Shown here one piece after another: positions 1 through 7,081 of a stretch of DNA of 17,446 bases. The notes below the pieces were generated by a model that had not been told where the DNA came from, ran no database searches, and saw only the letters and a program-made list of their open reading frames with translations. The position numbers were made by a program, and so were the translations under genes. The DNA is taken from positions 1 through 17,446 of the forward strand of contig DCFZ01000016.1 in assembly GCA_002314455.1 (NCBI GenBank), given 5' to 3'. This DNA comes from Lentisphaeria bacterium UBA1791 (GTDB taxonomy: Bacteria; Verrucomicrobiota; Lentisphaeria; Victivallales; Victivallaceae). How positions within the stretch are numbered: the stretch's first letter is position 1; every line of letters begins with the position of its first letter.

Positions 1-40
1 GATCGGTCCTTCATCACACACAGAATTCCACCAGTACAAA

Positions 41-58
41 ATCCCGCTTTGCGGGTTT
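41..58. terminator. Short GC hairpin, possible terminator
   Basis: CCCGC (43-47) pairs with GCGGG (51-55) around a TTT loop. An A run lies before the stem and TTT follows it. The shape suits a small intrinsic terminator for a rightward gene outside the window, but the T tract is only three bases, so efficiency is doubtful. Confidence 0.4.
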
Positions 59-60
59 GG

Positions 61-100
61 GAGAGCCAAGAGAGGGCGAAATGAGCCCTCTCTTGCTCTC
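61..100. repeat. Strong 16-bp inverted repeat (hairpin)
   Basis: GAGAGC (61-66) and AAGAGAGGGC (68-77) pair completely with GCCCTCTCTT (85-94) and GCTCTC (95-100). C67 is the only bulge and the loop is seven bases (78-84). No T tract follows on either strand, so this is not a standard intrinsic terminator. It could protect a 3' end from exonucleases, be an RNase III site, or be one copy of a dispersed palindromic repeat. Confidence 0.6.
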
Positions 101-126
101 ACCACGCTACGAGATCAGATGAGGGC

Positions 127-179
127 AAAAAAAGGGGGCTGTTGCTTACCGGTGAAGGTTTTGCAACCGCCCTTTTTTT
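127..179. terminator. Bidirectional Rho-independent terminator
   Basis: GTTGC (141-145) pairs with GCAAC (163-167), GGG (134-136) with CCC (170-172), and the A7 tract (127-133) with the T7 tract (173-179). A small internal loop interrupts the stem. Because the outer arms are A7 and T7, either strand gives a hairpin followed by a U run. It would stop both a rightward transcript entering from the left and the leftward operon ending at 306. Confidence 0.65.
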
Positions 180-305
180 GCCGTGCAACAACGCGGCACG
201 CTACTCTGCGCCTGCCAAGGTGCCCCGACTGTTCGACAGGTCTGACGTGAGCGTTATGTCCGTGCCGGTCTCAAGTCTGAACGGGAAATCTCTTTCCGGG
301 ATTTC

Positions 306-878
306 TTATTTCCCCTTTGCGGAAAATTGGATGATCGCGATCACGATCAGCAATCCGGCGCTGAACCACAGCGCGGGGTTGGCGGCGCTGAAAAAATCCA
401 TGCTCATCGGCACGGCGCCGAGATGCGTATCCCACTTTGTCAACATCGCGTTGAGATCGCAACTCCAGAAGCGGAAAAGATAGATTGCGAGGATCATTCC
501 CGCGATCGCGCCGATCGTCGCGAGTTTTCCCGTTGCCAGACTGCCGAGAGCGGAAAAGGGGCCCAGCCCTGAAAGCGACAAGCCGATGCCGCAAAGTGCG
601 CCGCCGATGAGCGACCGCCACAGAAATCCCGAAAGCGTTTTCGGCAATGTGATCCACCCGGAAAAAGCGGCAAATTGCGTCAACAAAATGCCGAAAAAGA
701 GCGCGGACAAAAAGGTCAGCACGAGCGTTTTGTCGGCAAGGGAAAATGCCGACTTCACCCGGTTGCCGTCGGTGAAGCCCGCCGCCGCGAGCAATGCGCC
801 GAGGAAAATGCCGAAAAAGATCCCGCCCGCGATCTGCCAATTGCCGGAAGCGGCGCCGATGATGCAAGTGTAACTCAT
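306..878 (-). CDS. YeeE/YedE-like membrane protein, C-terminal-half type
   Basis: A 190-residue, very hydrophobic protein with about four to five membrane segments. Its pattern follows the short half-transporters of the YeeE/YedE sulfur-transport superfamily (DUF395/DUF6691 type): an AAGFTDGNRV stretch at 32-41, where the family has a GMTDPARV-like motif, and GGALCGIGLSLSGLGPFSAL at 92-111, where the family has a GLxGxCPGPAL-like motif. The family cysteine in that second motif is replaced (LGPFSA). C5, C96 and C140 remain. Start chosen at ATG 878, preceded by AAAGGAG about 7 bases upstream; it overlaps the TGA of the preceding gene by 4 bases, implying translational coupling. Known members import thiosulfate or related sulfur species. 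Whether this one does is uncertain given the missing cysteine. Confidence 0.7.
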   Translation of the reverse strand: MSYTCIIGAASGNWQIAGGIFFGIFLGALLAAAGFTDGNRVKSAFSLADKTLVLTFLSALFFGILLTQFAAFSGWITLPKTLSGFLWRSLIGGALCGIGLSLSGLGPFSALGSLATGKLATIGAIAGMILAIYLFRFWSCDLNAMLTKWDTHLGAVPMSMDFFSAANPALWFSAGLLIVIAIIQFSAKGK

Positions 879-1405
879 TTTGCCGCTCCTTTCTTCGCCG
901 CCTTTGCCGGGGCTTTTTTGGTTGCCTTTGCCGACGCGCCTGATTTGCCGCCCGTGATCCGGCTGAAAAGCACGCCCGTTGCGATCATCGCGCCGAGAAA
1001 GATCCAACTGCTTTCCGAGAGCATCGCACTGCCGGAAAGTTCCCCCCAGATGGTTTCCGTCGCGATCAGAACGCCCGTCATCACCAGAAATCCGCCGAAA
1101 AGATTGCGCAGCAAGGCGGCAAAAAAGTTGCCGTCGACGTGGAAATCCGCCTTATAACTTCCCGTTGCCAGCGCGCCGAGGATTGCGCCGACGAAAATGC
1201 CGAGCAGGATCGCCAGCGGCACGTCGAGCGCCGGTTCGTTTTTGGCGACATCCCCGGCGATCTCATGCCCGATGAAACTTCCGGCGGTGTTGAGCGCACC
1301 AAAGAGGCCTGCCGTCGTGCCGTAATAGTGGATTCCGGCGACGATCGCCGCCCCGAGCAATGCGCCGAGTATGGCGAATGCCCATTTCCCGTTGAGAAAT
1401 TTCAT
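875..1405 (-). CDS. YeeE/YedE-like membrane protein, N-terminal-half type
   Basis: A 176-residue membrane protein with segments near 7-28, 62-82, 95-117 and 133-150, then a basic tail (155-176) of repeated Lys and Ala. Residues 104-127 have the arrangement of the YeeE/YedE repeat, a GGFL-type glycine run, a polar patch, then LSGSAMLSESSWIF. The signature GGCTSGH-like segment reads ATETIWGE here. The whole protein contains no cysteine, whereas characterised YeeE transporters move thiosulfate past conserved cysteines. Start at ATG 1405, overlapping the stop of the HD gene by 4 bases (ATGA). It is paired with the next gene, with which it presumably forms a two-subunit channel or transporter. The family call rests on motif spacing and hydrophobicity, and the substrate is unknown. 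Confidence 0.65.
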   Translation of the reverse strand: MKFLNGKWAFAILGALLGAAIVAGIHYYGTTAGLFGALNTAGSFIGHEIAGDVAKNEPALDVPLAILLGIFVGAILGALATGSYKADFHVDGNFFAALLRNLFGGFLVMTGVLIATETIWGELSGSAMLSESSWIFLGAMIATGVLFSRITGGKSGASAKATKKAPAKAAKKGAAK

Positions 1406-2166
1406 TTGCTGTTTTCCTCTTGTAAATATTGCTGTGCCGCCGCGACGAGTTCCGGAATCTCCGGCACGCCGTCGAGAAAAACGGCGAGTTGGTCGAGGAT
1501 CTTGCGTTCGGCAAAGAGTTTCCGCGCGGTCGCGGTGTTGAAATCGTATGTCCACTGGATCTTGGCGGCGAGAAAATCGACGACGCTTTTCATCTTTGCG
1601 TGATCGACGGGACTTTGACTGCGGAGCGCCGACAGGATTTCCGGCGTGACGACGCGGCAGTTGGCGAGCGAAAACGTGACGGCGGGATCGTCCCCTTTGG
1701 GCAAATAACTGAAAACGACGCGGAAAATATCGAGTTTGTCGGCGTCGCGGATGATTCCCGCAAGTTTCCGGGCGCGCAAATTCGGCGCGTCGCCGATTGT
1801 CATTTTGTTGTGGCGGTCGATCGCAAACAACACGTCGCGCCGCGCATTTTCATCGAGGTCGTCGAGCCAGTGCTCTTGGTCGGCAAGTTCACGCGAGCGC
1901 GTGCCGTGGTCGAAACTGTCGACGTCGCGGAAGGAGTGAAATTTTGCAAACTGTTCAAAGCGCGAAAGATCGTGCAGTTGTGCCGCGCGTTCGCCGAGCA
2001 GAAATTCCGCCGGCGGCAGAGCTTCGCCCGCCATAATGGCTTTCGCCTCTTTGACGACAAAAAAAGTGTGCTCCACTTTGAGGCGCAGATTGCGGTCGAT
2101 GGATTCGTCGCCCGTCATGAAGTTTTGAGCATAACGGGCAAAGCGTTGTTGCAGTTCCTGATTCAT
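1402..2166 (-). CDS. HD-domain metal-dependent phosphohydrolase
   Basis: A 254-residue soluble protein with the metal-binding residues of the HD superfamily in order: H33, the H65-D66 pair (AAQLHDLSRF), H87 (DHGTRSREL), H119 (DRHNK) and D141/D143 (IIRDADKLDI). Such enzymes hydrolyse phosphate esters, often nucleotides or cyclic nucleotides; the substrate here cannot be read from the sequence. No relA/spoT, GGDEF or RNA-binding domain is attached. The C-terminal 100 residues are helical and unrecognised. Start taken at ATG 2166, which has no clear Shine-Dalgarno sequence. A TTG at 2232 would add 22 residues but also lacks one. This is the first gene of the leftward operon, with a 4-base overlap to the membrane protein gene after it. 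Confidence 0.8.
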   Translation of the reverse strand: MNQELQQRFARYAQNFMTGDESIDRNLRLKVEHTFFVVKEAKAIMAGEALPPAEFLLGERAAQLHDLSRFEQFAKFHSFRDVDSFDHGTRSRELADQEHWLDDLDENARRDVLFAIDRHNKMTIGDAPNLRARKLAGIIRDADKLDIFRVVFSYLPKGDDPAVTFSLANCRVVTPEILSALRSQSPVDHAKMKSVVDFLAAKIQWTYDFNTATARKLFAERKILDQLAVFLDGVPEIPELVAAAQQYLQEENSK

Positions 2167-2226
2167 AGTGGTATAACATACACCCGATTTTGCGATATTC
2201 AAGTAGCAAACTCTTGGGTTTTTGCC

Positions 2227-2255
2227 TTGCAACTTTCGCGCACGCGTGATATATT
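2227..2255 (+). promoter_or_regulatory. Sigma-70-type promoter for the rightward operon
   Basis: TTGCAA (2227-2232) and TATATT (2250-2255) are separated by 17 bases. Transcription would start near 2262, giving a leader of about 40 bases that holds the AAGGAG at 2285-2290. It lies in the divergent gap between the HD gene and the TTG-start gene. Confidence 0.6.
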
Positions 2256-2300
2256 ACACACGATAAAGTTTTCGTTTTCTTGACAAGGAGCGCGAAACCG

Positions 2301-3185
2301 TTGAAAGAGATCGCGGCATCATTGCTGGCGTCGCTCGGAAATTTGCCCAAGGCAAATCTTTCGGGCGCGCTCGATCACGACGATTGGCACGTTGCGCCGC
2401 AAGCGGTGCTTCGCTTCGGCGAGCACGTCGTGATCTTTTTGGCGGTCAACGGCATGAATATGCGGCTCGGCGTTGCGGCGCTGCGGGAAAAGTATTTGCC
2501 GGAAAACTTCGTCGGCGAAAAGACGCTTTTGCCCGGCGGCGGCACCTTGTTGACCGCGCTCTGCGATCGCCGGAATGCCGCGGCATTGCGGCGGCACTGC
2601 CCCAGGTGTGCGGCTTCCGCGCCGGGGAAAGACGACGAATTGGTCCTGGCAGAAAACTTTAACGCAAATGAGCATGCGTTTTTGCTCTTTTGCGGCGATG
2701 AGAAAACGCTTTGCGCGTTGCGCGATGAACTTGTCTTTGCCGCCTTTGCCGACGGCATGACGAAAAAATATGCGCTCGGCGGCACGGCACACGACGTGGC
2801 GGCGGCGGCGCGGCTTTTTGATTGCGGGGCGACGCTGGTCGATTTCGCACCGGAATTCGGCGCGGCGGAAGCGTTGCCGGCGGAGTATCAGAAAAAGCGT
2901 TTCGTGTTGACCAAAAGTTGCGCGATCGCGACGGGAAACGGCACGTTTTACCCGGAATTGGTGCGCAATGCGGAAAAAATCGCCAAACTTGCCGCGGCGC
3001 ACCACGGAGCGTGGCAGTTGCGCGCAACGGGGGAGTTCCCCGTCGCGGCGCATCTCGTATTGGCGCGCGAGTTGTACAAGAAAAACGCCGTGCCGCAGCG
3101 GCTGGTCGTCGCGGCAACGGCAAATGTCGAGGAACACGCGGCAATTGCCGCACAGTACGGAAAATATGGTTTGCAAACGGTTTAA
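2301..3185 (+). CDS. Conserved-looking protein of unknown function (TTG start)
   Basis: I do not recognise this 294-residue protein. It is rich in Ala, lacks a signal peptide and membrane segments, and should be cytoplasmic. Visible features are an HCPRC cysteine pair (C100, C103), further cysteines at 88, 131, 138, 175 and 207, a GGG stretch at 79-81, and a C-terminal LVVAATANVEEHAAIAAQYG segment. The TTG at 2301 is preferred because AAGGAG (2285-2290) sits 10 bases upstream; an in-frame TTG at 2280 has no such site and lies before it. The gene sits 41 bases before yajC, a position held by tgt in many bacteria, but it bears no resemblance to Tgt. It probably shares the 2227 promoter with yajC and secDF. 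Confidence 0.7.
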   Translation: MKEIAASLLASLGNLPKANLSGALDHDDWHVAPQAVLRFGEHVVIFLAVNGMNMRLGVAALREKYLPENFVGEKTLLPGGGTLLTALCDRRNAAALRRHCPRCAASAPGKDDELVLAENFNANEHAFLLFCGDEKTLCALRDELVFAAFADGMTKKYALGGTAHDVAAAARLFDCGATLVDFAPEFGAAEALPAEYQKKRFVLTKSCAIATGNGTFYPELVRNAEKIAKLAAAHHGAWQLRATGEFPVAAHLVLARELYKKNAVPQRLVVAATANVEEHAAIAAQYGKYGLQTV

Positions 3186-3226
3186 ATAAGAGAAAAACCG
3201 AAAACAAAAAAAAGGAGAAAGAAAAA

Positions 3227-3574
3227 ATGTCGTACCAAAATCTGATCGTTGCCGAGGGTGGAGCTGCCGGTGGACTTCTGTCGTTCATGCCGATTATTCT
3301 GATCATGATCGTTTTCATGTTCTTTATGTCGCGCAGTCAGAAAAAACAGCAGCAGAAGCGGCAGGAAATGCTCGATTCGATTGTCAAGGGCACCGAAGTG
3401 ATGCTCGCCAGCGGCATGTACGGCAAAGTCGACAGCGTTCTCGCCGACGCTTTCATCGTCGAGATCGCGCCCAACGTCAAGATCAAGGTTGCCAAGGCGG
3501 GCATTGCCGAAGTGGTCGTCAAAGATGAGAAAGTCAATGAGATGCCCTCGGTCAAAAAGGAAGAACTGAAGTAA
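3227..3574 (+). CDS. yajC: Preprotein translocase subunit YajC
   Basis: A 115-residue protein with one N-terminal membrane segment (about 18-36, FMPIILIMIVFMFFMSRSQK), followed at once by the basic, glutamine-rich KKQQQKRQEM stretch and then the small soluble domain containing GTEVMLASGMYGKV. This layout is diagnostic for YajC, the accessory subunit that associates with SecDF at the SecYEG channel. AAAGGAG at 3211-3217 fixes the ATG at 3227. The C-terminal KDEKVNEMPSVKKEELK tail is charged. Its stop is one base from the secDF start, so the two are translated together, as expected for partners. Confidence 0.95.
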   Translation: MSYQNLIVAEGGAAGGLLSFMPIILIMIVFMFFMSRSQKKQQQKRQEMLDSIVKGTEVMLASGMYGKVDSVLADAFIVEIAPNVKIKVAKAGIAEVVVKDEKVNEMPSVKKEELK

Positions 3575-3575
3575 T

Positions 3576-6137
3576 ATGGATAAATCAATGTTGATTTTCC
3601 GGACCCTCGTTGTCGCGTTGGTCATCGGAATTTTTGCCTACGCGGTGATCCCGCTCGGCGAGCGCGACTACTACGAAGTCTTTACGGAAATGTTGCGCGA
3701 CAAAAAGAATCCCGACGCCGCCAAGGTGATCGACGAAGCGCGCCGGTTGCAAAAGGAAAAACCGGATCTCTTTCAGTCGCAGGCGTTGCTTGAAGCCGCC
3801 GAAAATCAGAATGTCGAACTCGCGAGCTTGCTCAAACAGAACGACGGCATCGAAAACAACCGCGACGCGGTCAACGCCATCCGCAAAAAAGCGGCGGGCA
3901 AGATCCGCCTCGGGCTCGACCTCGCCGGCGGCGTGGAATTTTTCCTCAAGCTCGACGACAGCAATGCGCCGCAGGAAGTCAAGGACAATTTCGACCGCTA
4001 CCGCGACATTCAGATCGAAACGTTGCGCAGCCGTCTGGAAAAGCAGGGCATTTACGAAGCGGAAATTTCTCCTGCGGGCGAAAACTGCATCTCGTTGCGC
4101 GCTCCCGTCGTTTCCAAGGACGAAAAGGCGAAGTTGCAGGAACTCATTTTAATGAGCGCAAAACTGCGCTTCCGTCTCGTTCATCCGGAAAGCAGTCAAC
4201 TGGTCGCCAAGGCGCAGCACGAGGATCCGGACTTTTTCCGCCACAAGGAGCGTCACCGTGTACGCGGCTATGAACTGATGAAGTGCGTGTCGAGCGACCG
4301 CAACGGCAAGCCGCGCATCGATTACTATTACGTCGCCGAAAAGGTCGAGATGGAGGGCAAGGACATCGCCCGGGCGACGCCGACCAAGGATCAATTCGGT
4401 CAGCGTTCGATCTCGTTGCAGTTCAACGCCAAGGGCGCCGAGGATTTCGGCCGCGTGACCAGCGCCAACGTCGGCCGCCAGCTCGCGATTGTGCTCGACG
4501 GCAAGTGCTATTGCGCGCCCAACATCCAGAATGCGATCACCGGCGGCAACGCTTCGATCACCGGCAACTTCTCGGAGGAGGAGCTGAAAAGCATTTCCGA
4601 TGCGCTCTCTTCCGGCAGCGTCCCCTTTGAAGTCTCGATCGAAGGCACCTTTGACACCGATCCGAAACTCGGCGCGGCGCACATTTCCAACGGCATCTGG
4701 GTCGGTTTGTTCTCGATCCTCTGCGTCGCCGTCTTTATGATCATCTACTACCACGCGAGCGGTTTCATCGCCGTCGTTGCGCTGGTGCTCAACATTTTCC
4801 TGATCCTCGGCTCAATGGCGGCATTCAACTGCACGCTGACGCTGCCGGGCATCGCCGGTATCGTGCTGACCATCGGTATGGCGGTCGACGCCAACGTGCT
4901 GATCTATGAACGGATTCGCGAGGAGATCAACTCCGGCAAGAGTTTACAGCTCGCCGTCGAACGCGGCTACAAAAAGTCGCTGTCGGCGGTCTTGGACTCC
5001 AACTTGACGACGTTGCTCACTTCGATCATTCTGATGTACGTCGGCACCGGCGCGGTCAAGGGCTTCGCCGTGACGTTGAGCATCGGTATTCTGTCGAGCC
5101 TCTTTACGGCGCTTTTTGTAACGCGGCTCATCTACGATTACCTTTTCCGCTTCCACGCGATGAAGCGCATCACGATGTTGACGACCTTCCGCGATACGAA
5201 GTTCAACTTCGTCGGCAACTATAAAAAGGCGCTTGTCTGCACGCTGACGCTGGTTGCACTCTGCATCGCGATGCTCGCGATCCGCGGCAAAAACGTGCTC
5301 GGCATCGACTTCACGGGCGGCACGACGGTGACTTACACCTACGAAAAGCAAGTTCCCAAGGAAAAGATCGAAAAGGCGCTTTCCGCCGCCGGTTACAAGG
5401 AACCGCAGGCGACCTACCGCTTCAAACTCGGCGACGACAACGCGAAAGACAAGCAGACGCTTGAGATCCTCATCCGTTCCAATTCTTCCAAGAAAGACGT
5501 TGTCACCGGTGCGGAGATCGGCAAGTTGCTCAACAAGGAGTTCCCCGACGCCAAGTTCGAGGGCGGCAAGGAAGACGTCGTCGGCGGCTTGATCGGCTGG
5601 CAGTTCACCAAGAGCGCGTTGATCGCGATCGCGCTGTCGCTGCTCGGCATCGGGCTTTACATCGCGTTCCGCTATGAGTACACCTACGCGATGACCGGCG
5701 TGGTGATGCTCGCGCACGACGTGTTGATCGTGCTCGGCATTTACCTCGCGCTCGGCAGGACGATCTCGCTGAACGTCGTCGCCGCGCTTCTGACGGTCAT
5801 CGGTTACTCGATCAACGACAAGGTGGTTATTTTCGACCGCATCCGCGAAAACATCCAGTTGATGCCGCGCGCGAAATTCAACGAGATCGTCAACGCGTCG
5901 ATCAACCAGACGTTGAGCCGGACGACGATAACCAGCGTGACGACTTTCATCGTCGTCTTCATTTTGCTGCTCGGCGGCGGTGCGGCAATCAACGATTTCG
6001 TTCTGATCATGATGCTCGGCGTCGTGCTCGGCACTTTCTCGTCGATTTTCATCGCGGCGCCGACGCTCGCGATGTGGCAGCAACACCGGGCGAACCGCCA
6101 CGCGGCAAAAGCCCAAAAAGCGGTGGAGAGCAAATAA
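3576..6137 (+). CDS. secDF: SecD-SecF fusion, protein export membrane protein
   Basis: An 853-residue fusion of SecD and SecF, which use the proton motive force to help pull exported proteins through SecYEG. The SecD half has TM1 (about 6-26), the LGLDLAGG motif at 112-119, a large periplasmic domain to about 365, then five membrane segments with VDANVLIYERI at 437-447. The SecF half has a membrane segment at about 550-570, GIDFTGG at 576-582, a short periplasmic domain, and NDKVVIFDRIRE at 747-758. Both halves look intact. The fused form is usual in Bacteroidota, PVC bacteria and some Firmicutes, while many proteobacteria have two genes. AAGGAAG lies just before the start inside the end of yajC. 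The stop is one base from ybaB. Confidence 0.97.
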   Translation: MDKSMLIFRTLVVALVIGIFAYAVIPLGERDYYEVFTEMLRDKKNPDAAKVIDEARRLQKEKPDLFQSQALLEAAENQNVELASLLKQNDGIENNRDAVNAIRKKAAGKIRLGLDLAGGVEFFLKLDDSNAPQEVKDNFDRYRDIQIETLRSRLEKQGIYEAEISPAGENCISLRAPVVSKDEKAKLQELILMSAKLRFRLVHPESSQLVAKAQHEDPDFFRHKERHRVRGYELMKCVSSDRNGKPRIDYYYVAEKVEMEGKDIARATPTKDQFGQRSISLQFNAKGAEDFGRVTSANVGRQLAIVLDGKCYCAPNIQNAITGGNASITGNFSEEELKSISDALSSGSVPFEVSIEGTFDTDPKLGAAHISNGIWVGLFSILCVAVFMIIYYHASGFIAVVALVLNIFLILGSMAAFNCTLTLPGIAGIVLTIGMAVDANVLIYERIREEINSGKSLQLAVERGYKKSLSAVLDSNLTTLLTSIILMYVGTGAVKGFAVTLSIGILSSLFTALFVTRLIYDYLFRFHAMKRITMLTTFRDTKFNFVGNYKKALVCTLTLVALCIAMLAIRGKNVLGIDFTGGTTVTYTYEKQVPKEKIEKALSAAGYKEPQATYRFKLGDDNAKDKQTLEILIRSNSSKKDVVTGAEIGKLLNKEFPDAKFEGGKEDVVGGLIGWQFTKSALIAIALSLLGIGLYIAFRYEYTYAMTGVVMLAHDVLIVLGIYLALGRTISLNVVAALLTVIGYSINDKVVIFDRIRENIQLMPRAKFNEIVNASINQTLSRTTITSVTTFIVVFILLLGGGAAINDFVLIMMLGVVLGTFSSIFIAAPTLAMWQQHRANRHAAKAQKAVESK

Positions 6138-6138
6138 G

Positions 6139-6444
6139 ATGTTCGGCAATTTAGGACAAATGGCGTCCATGCTCGGACGCGTCAAGGAAATTCAAGCCGG
6201 CATGAAGGCTCTGAAAGAGGAAATGCCGAATCTCGAATTCGCATCTGCGTGCGGCGGCGTCACCGCCGTCGTCAGCGGCGATTTCGCCGTGAAGCGGCTC
6301 GAGGTCGCGCCGGGAACCGATCCGGCGTCGATCGCGGGGTGCGCGCGCGAAGCGGTCAATCAGGCGCTGGCGCTGGCGAAACAGACGTTGCGCGACAAGA
6401 TGCAGGAAGTTACCGGCGGCATTGATCTGCCGGGTATGATATAG
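6139..6444 (+). CDS. ybaB: YbaB/EbfC family nucleoid-associated protein
   Basis: A 101-residue protein of the usual YbaB/EbfC size (100-110). It starts MFGNLGQMASMLGRVKEIQ, has an N-terminal helix up to about 30, a central strand segment (GGVTAVVSGDFAVKRLEVAP) and a C-terminal helix ending KMQEVTGGIDLPGMI, all typical of the family. YbaB forms dimers that bind DNA with little sequence preference. GGAG at 6125-6128 lies inside the end of secDF, 10 bases before the ATG. The next gene is recR, a pairing seen in very many bacteria, although here the usual dnaX neighbour is replaced by secDF. Confidence 0.93.
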   Translation: MFGNLGQMASMLGRVKEIQAGMKALKEEMPNLEFASACGGVTAVVSGDFAVKRLEVAPGTDPASIAGCAREAVNQALALAKQTLRDKMQEVTGGIDLPGMI

Positions 6445-6459
6445 GATCACGTTGGGGGA

Positions 6460-7062
6460 ATGAGGACGATCGCATATCCCGCCGAGATCGAAGAACTGAT
6501 CGGCCGTTTCAAACAGCTGCCCGGCATCGGGCGGCGCGGCGCCGAACGCATGGTTTCGGCGCTTTTGAAACAGCCGGCGGAAGAAATCGTTTCGCTCGGG
6601 AAGCTGATCGCCGATCTCCCTGAAAGCGTCACGCGCTGTCCCCGTTGCGGCGCGTTGTCTTCGCGCGGGCAACTCTGCGCGGTCTGCGCCGACGAGCGGC
6701 GCGACGCATCGCTCGTTTGCGTCGTCGAATCAATGACGCAACTGCTCGCCGTCGAGTCGAGCCGCGAATTTCACGGCGTTTACGTCGTGCTCGGCGGCAA
6801 GCTGGATCCGCTCAGTTCGGAAAACGGCGCGAATCTCAATCTGAAAAATCTGACCGAGCGCGCCGCGTCGCCTGAAACGCGTGAGGTGATCCTCGCGTTG
6901 ACTTCCGACGTCGAAGGGCGGGCGACCGCGGTCTTTTTGTCGGAAATGCTCGCGAAATATCCCGTCAGGATCACGCGGCCGGCACAGGGATTGCCCGCCG
7001 GCGCCAATCTTTCGTTCGCCGACGCGGCGACGATCGCCGCCGCTTTCAGCGGGCGGAATTGA
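6460..7062 (+). CDS. recR: Recombination mediator RecR
   Basis: A 200-residue protein, normal length for RecR, which acts with RecF or RecO to load RecA at gaps. Domain order is canonical: helix-hairpin-helix (LPGIGRRGAERM, 20-31), C4 zinc finger (C60, C63, C73, C76), Toprim domain (about 84-165) and the C-terminal ITRPAQGLPAGANLSFADAA segment (171-190). In the Toprim part two usually acidic places differ: VVESMTQLLAVE has Gln where most RecR have Asp (VVESPADxxAIE), and VEGRATA has Arg where VEGEATA is usual. The HVL of YHVLGG reads VVL. The ATG at 6460 follows a G-rich TTGGGGGA, which is an odd ribosome binding site. Confidence 0.94.
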   Translation: MRTIAYPAEIEELIGRFKQLPGIGRRGAERMVSALLKQPAEEIVSLGKLIADLPESVTRCPRCGALSSRGQLCAVCADERRDASLVCVVESMTQLLAVESSREFHGVYVVLGGKLDPLSSENGANLNLKNLTERAASPETREVILALTSDVEGRATAVFLSEMLAKYPVRITRPAQGLPAGANLSFADAATIAAAFSGRN

Positions 7063-7081
7063 GCAGGAAAGGAGTTTTTCG

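Larger units (their letters stand above)
1..305. other. Non-coding region with three hairpins
   Basis: I find no convincing gene here on either strand. The open frames present lack a ribosome binding site and resemble nothing known. Positions 38-180 hold three successive hairpins, listed separately. Positions 181-305 show no clear RNA gene or regulatory element; a 6-bp inverted repeat with GAAATC arms lies near 285-305 but has no T tract. The stretch probably contains the 3' ends of a rightward gene lying before the window and of the leftward operon that stops at 306. Confidence 0.5.

Noticed and set aside
5..33. A tRNA 3' end suggested by CCACCA at 28-33
   Set aside because: The bases before it do not form a T arm: the required 5-bp stem does not pair and the loop lacks the usual TTCGA consensus.
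181..305. A small structured RNA in the left flank
   Set aside because: I looked for tmRNA, SRP RNA and RNase P motifs on both strands and found none. Only short imperfect stems are visible.
142..483. A 113-codon plus-strand frame in the left flank
   Set aside because: It starts inside the bidirectional terminator, runs antisense into the YeeE-like gene and has no ribosome binding site.
3201..3226. A frameshift signal in the A-rich run before yajC
   Set aside because: The A run lies after the stop of the upstream gene and is simply part of the ribosome binding region.
4944..6185. A 413-codon open frame on the minus strand opposite secDF
   Set aside because: It is a shadow of secDF. The product is rich in Arg, Asp and His with no family resemblance, and secDF is certain on the other strand.
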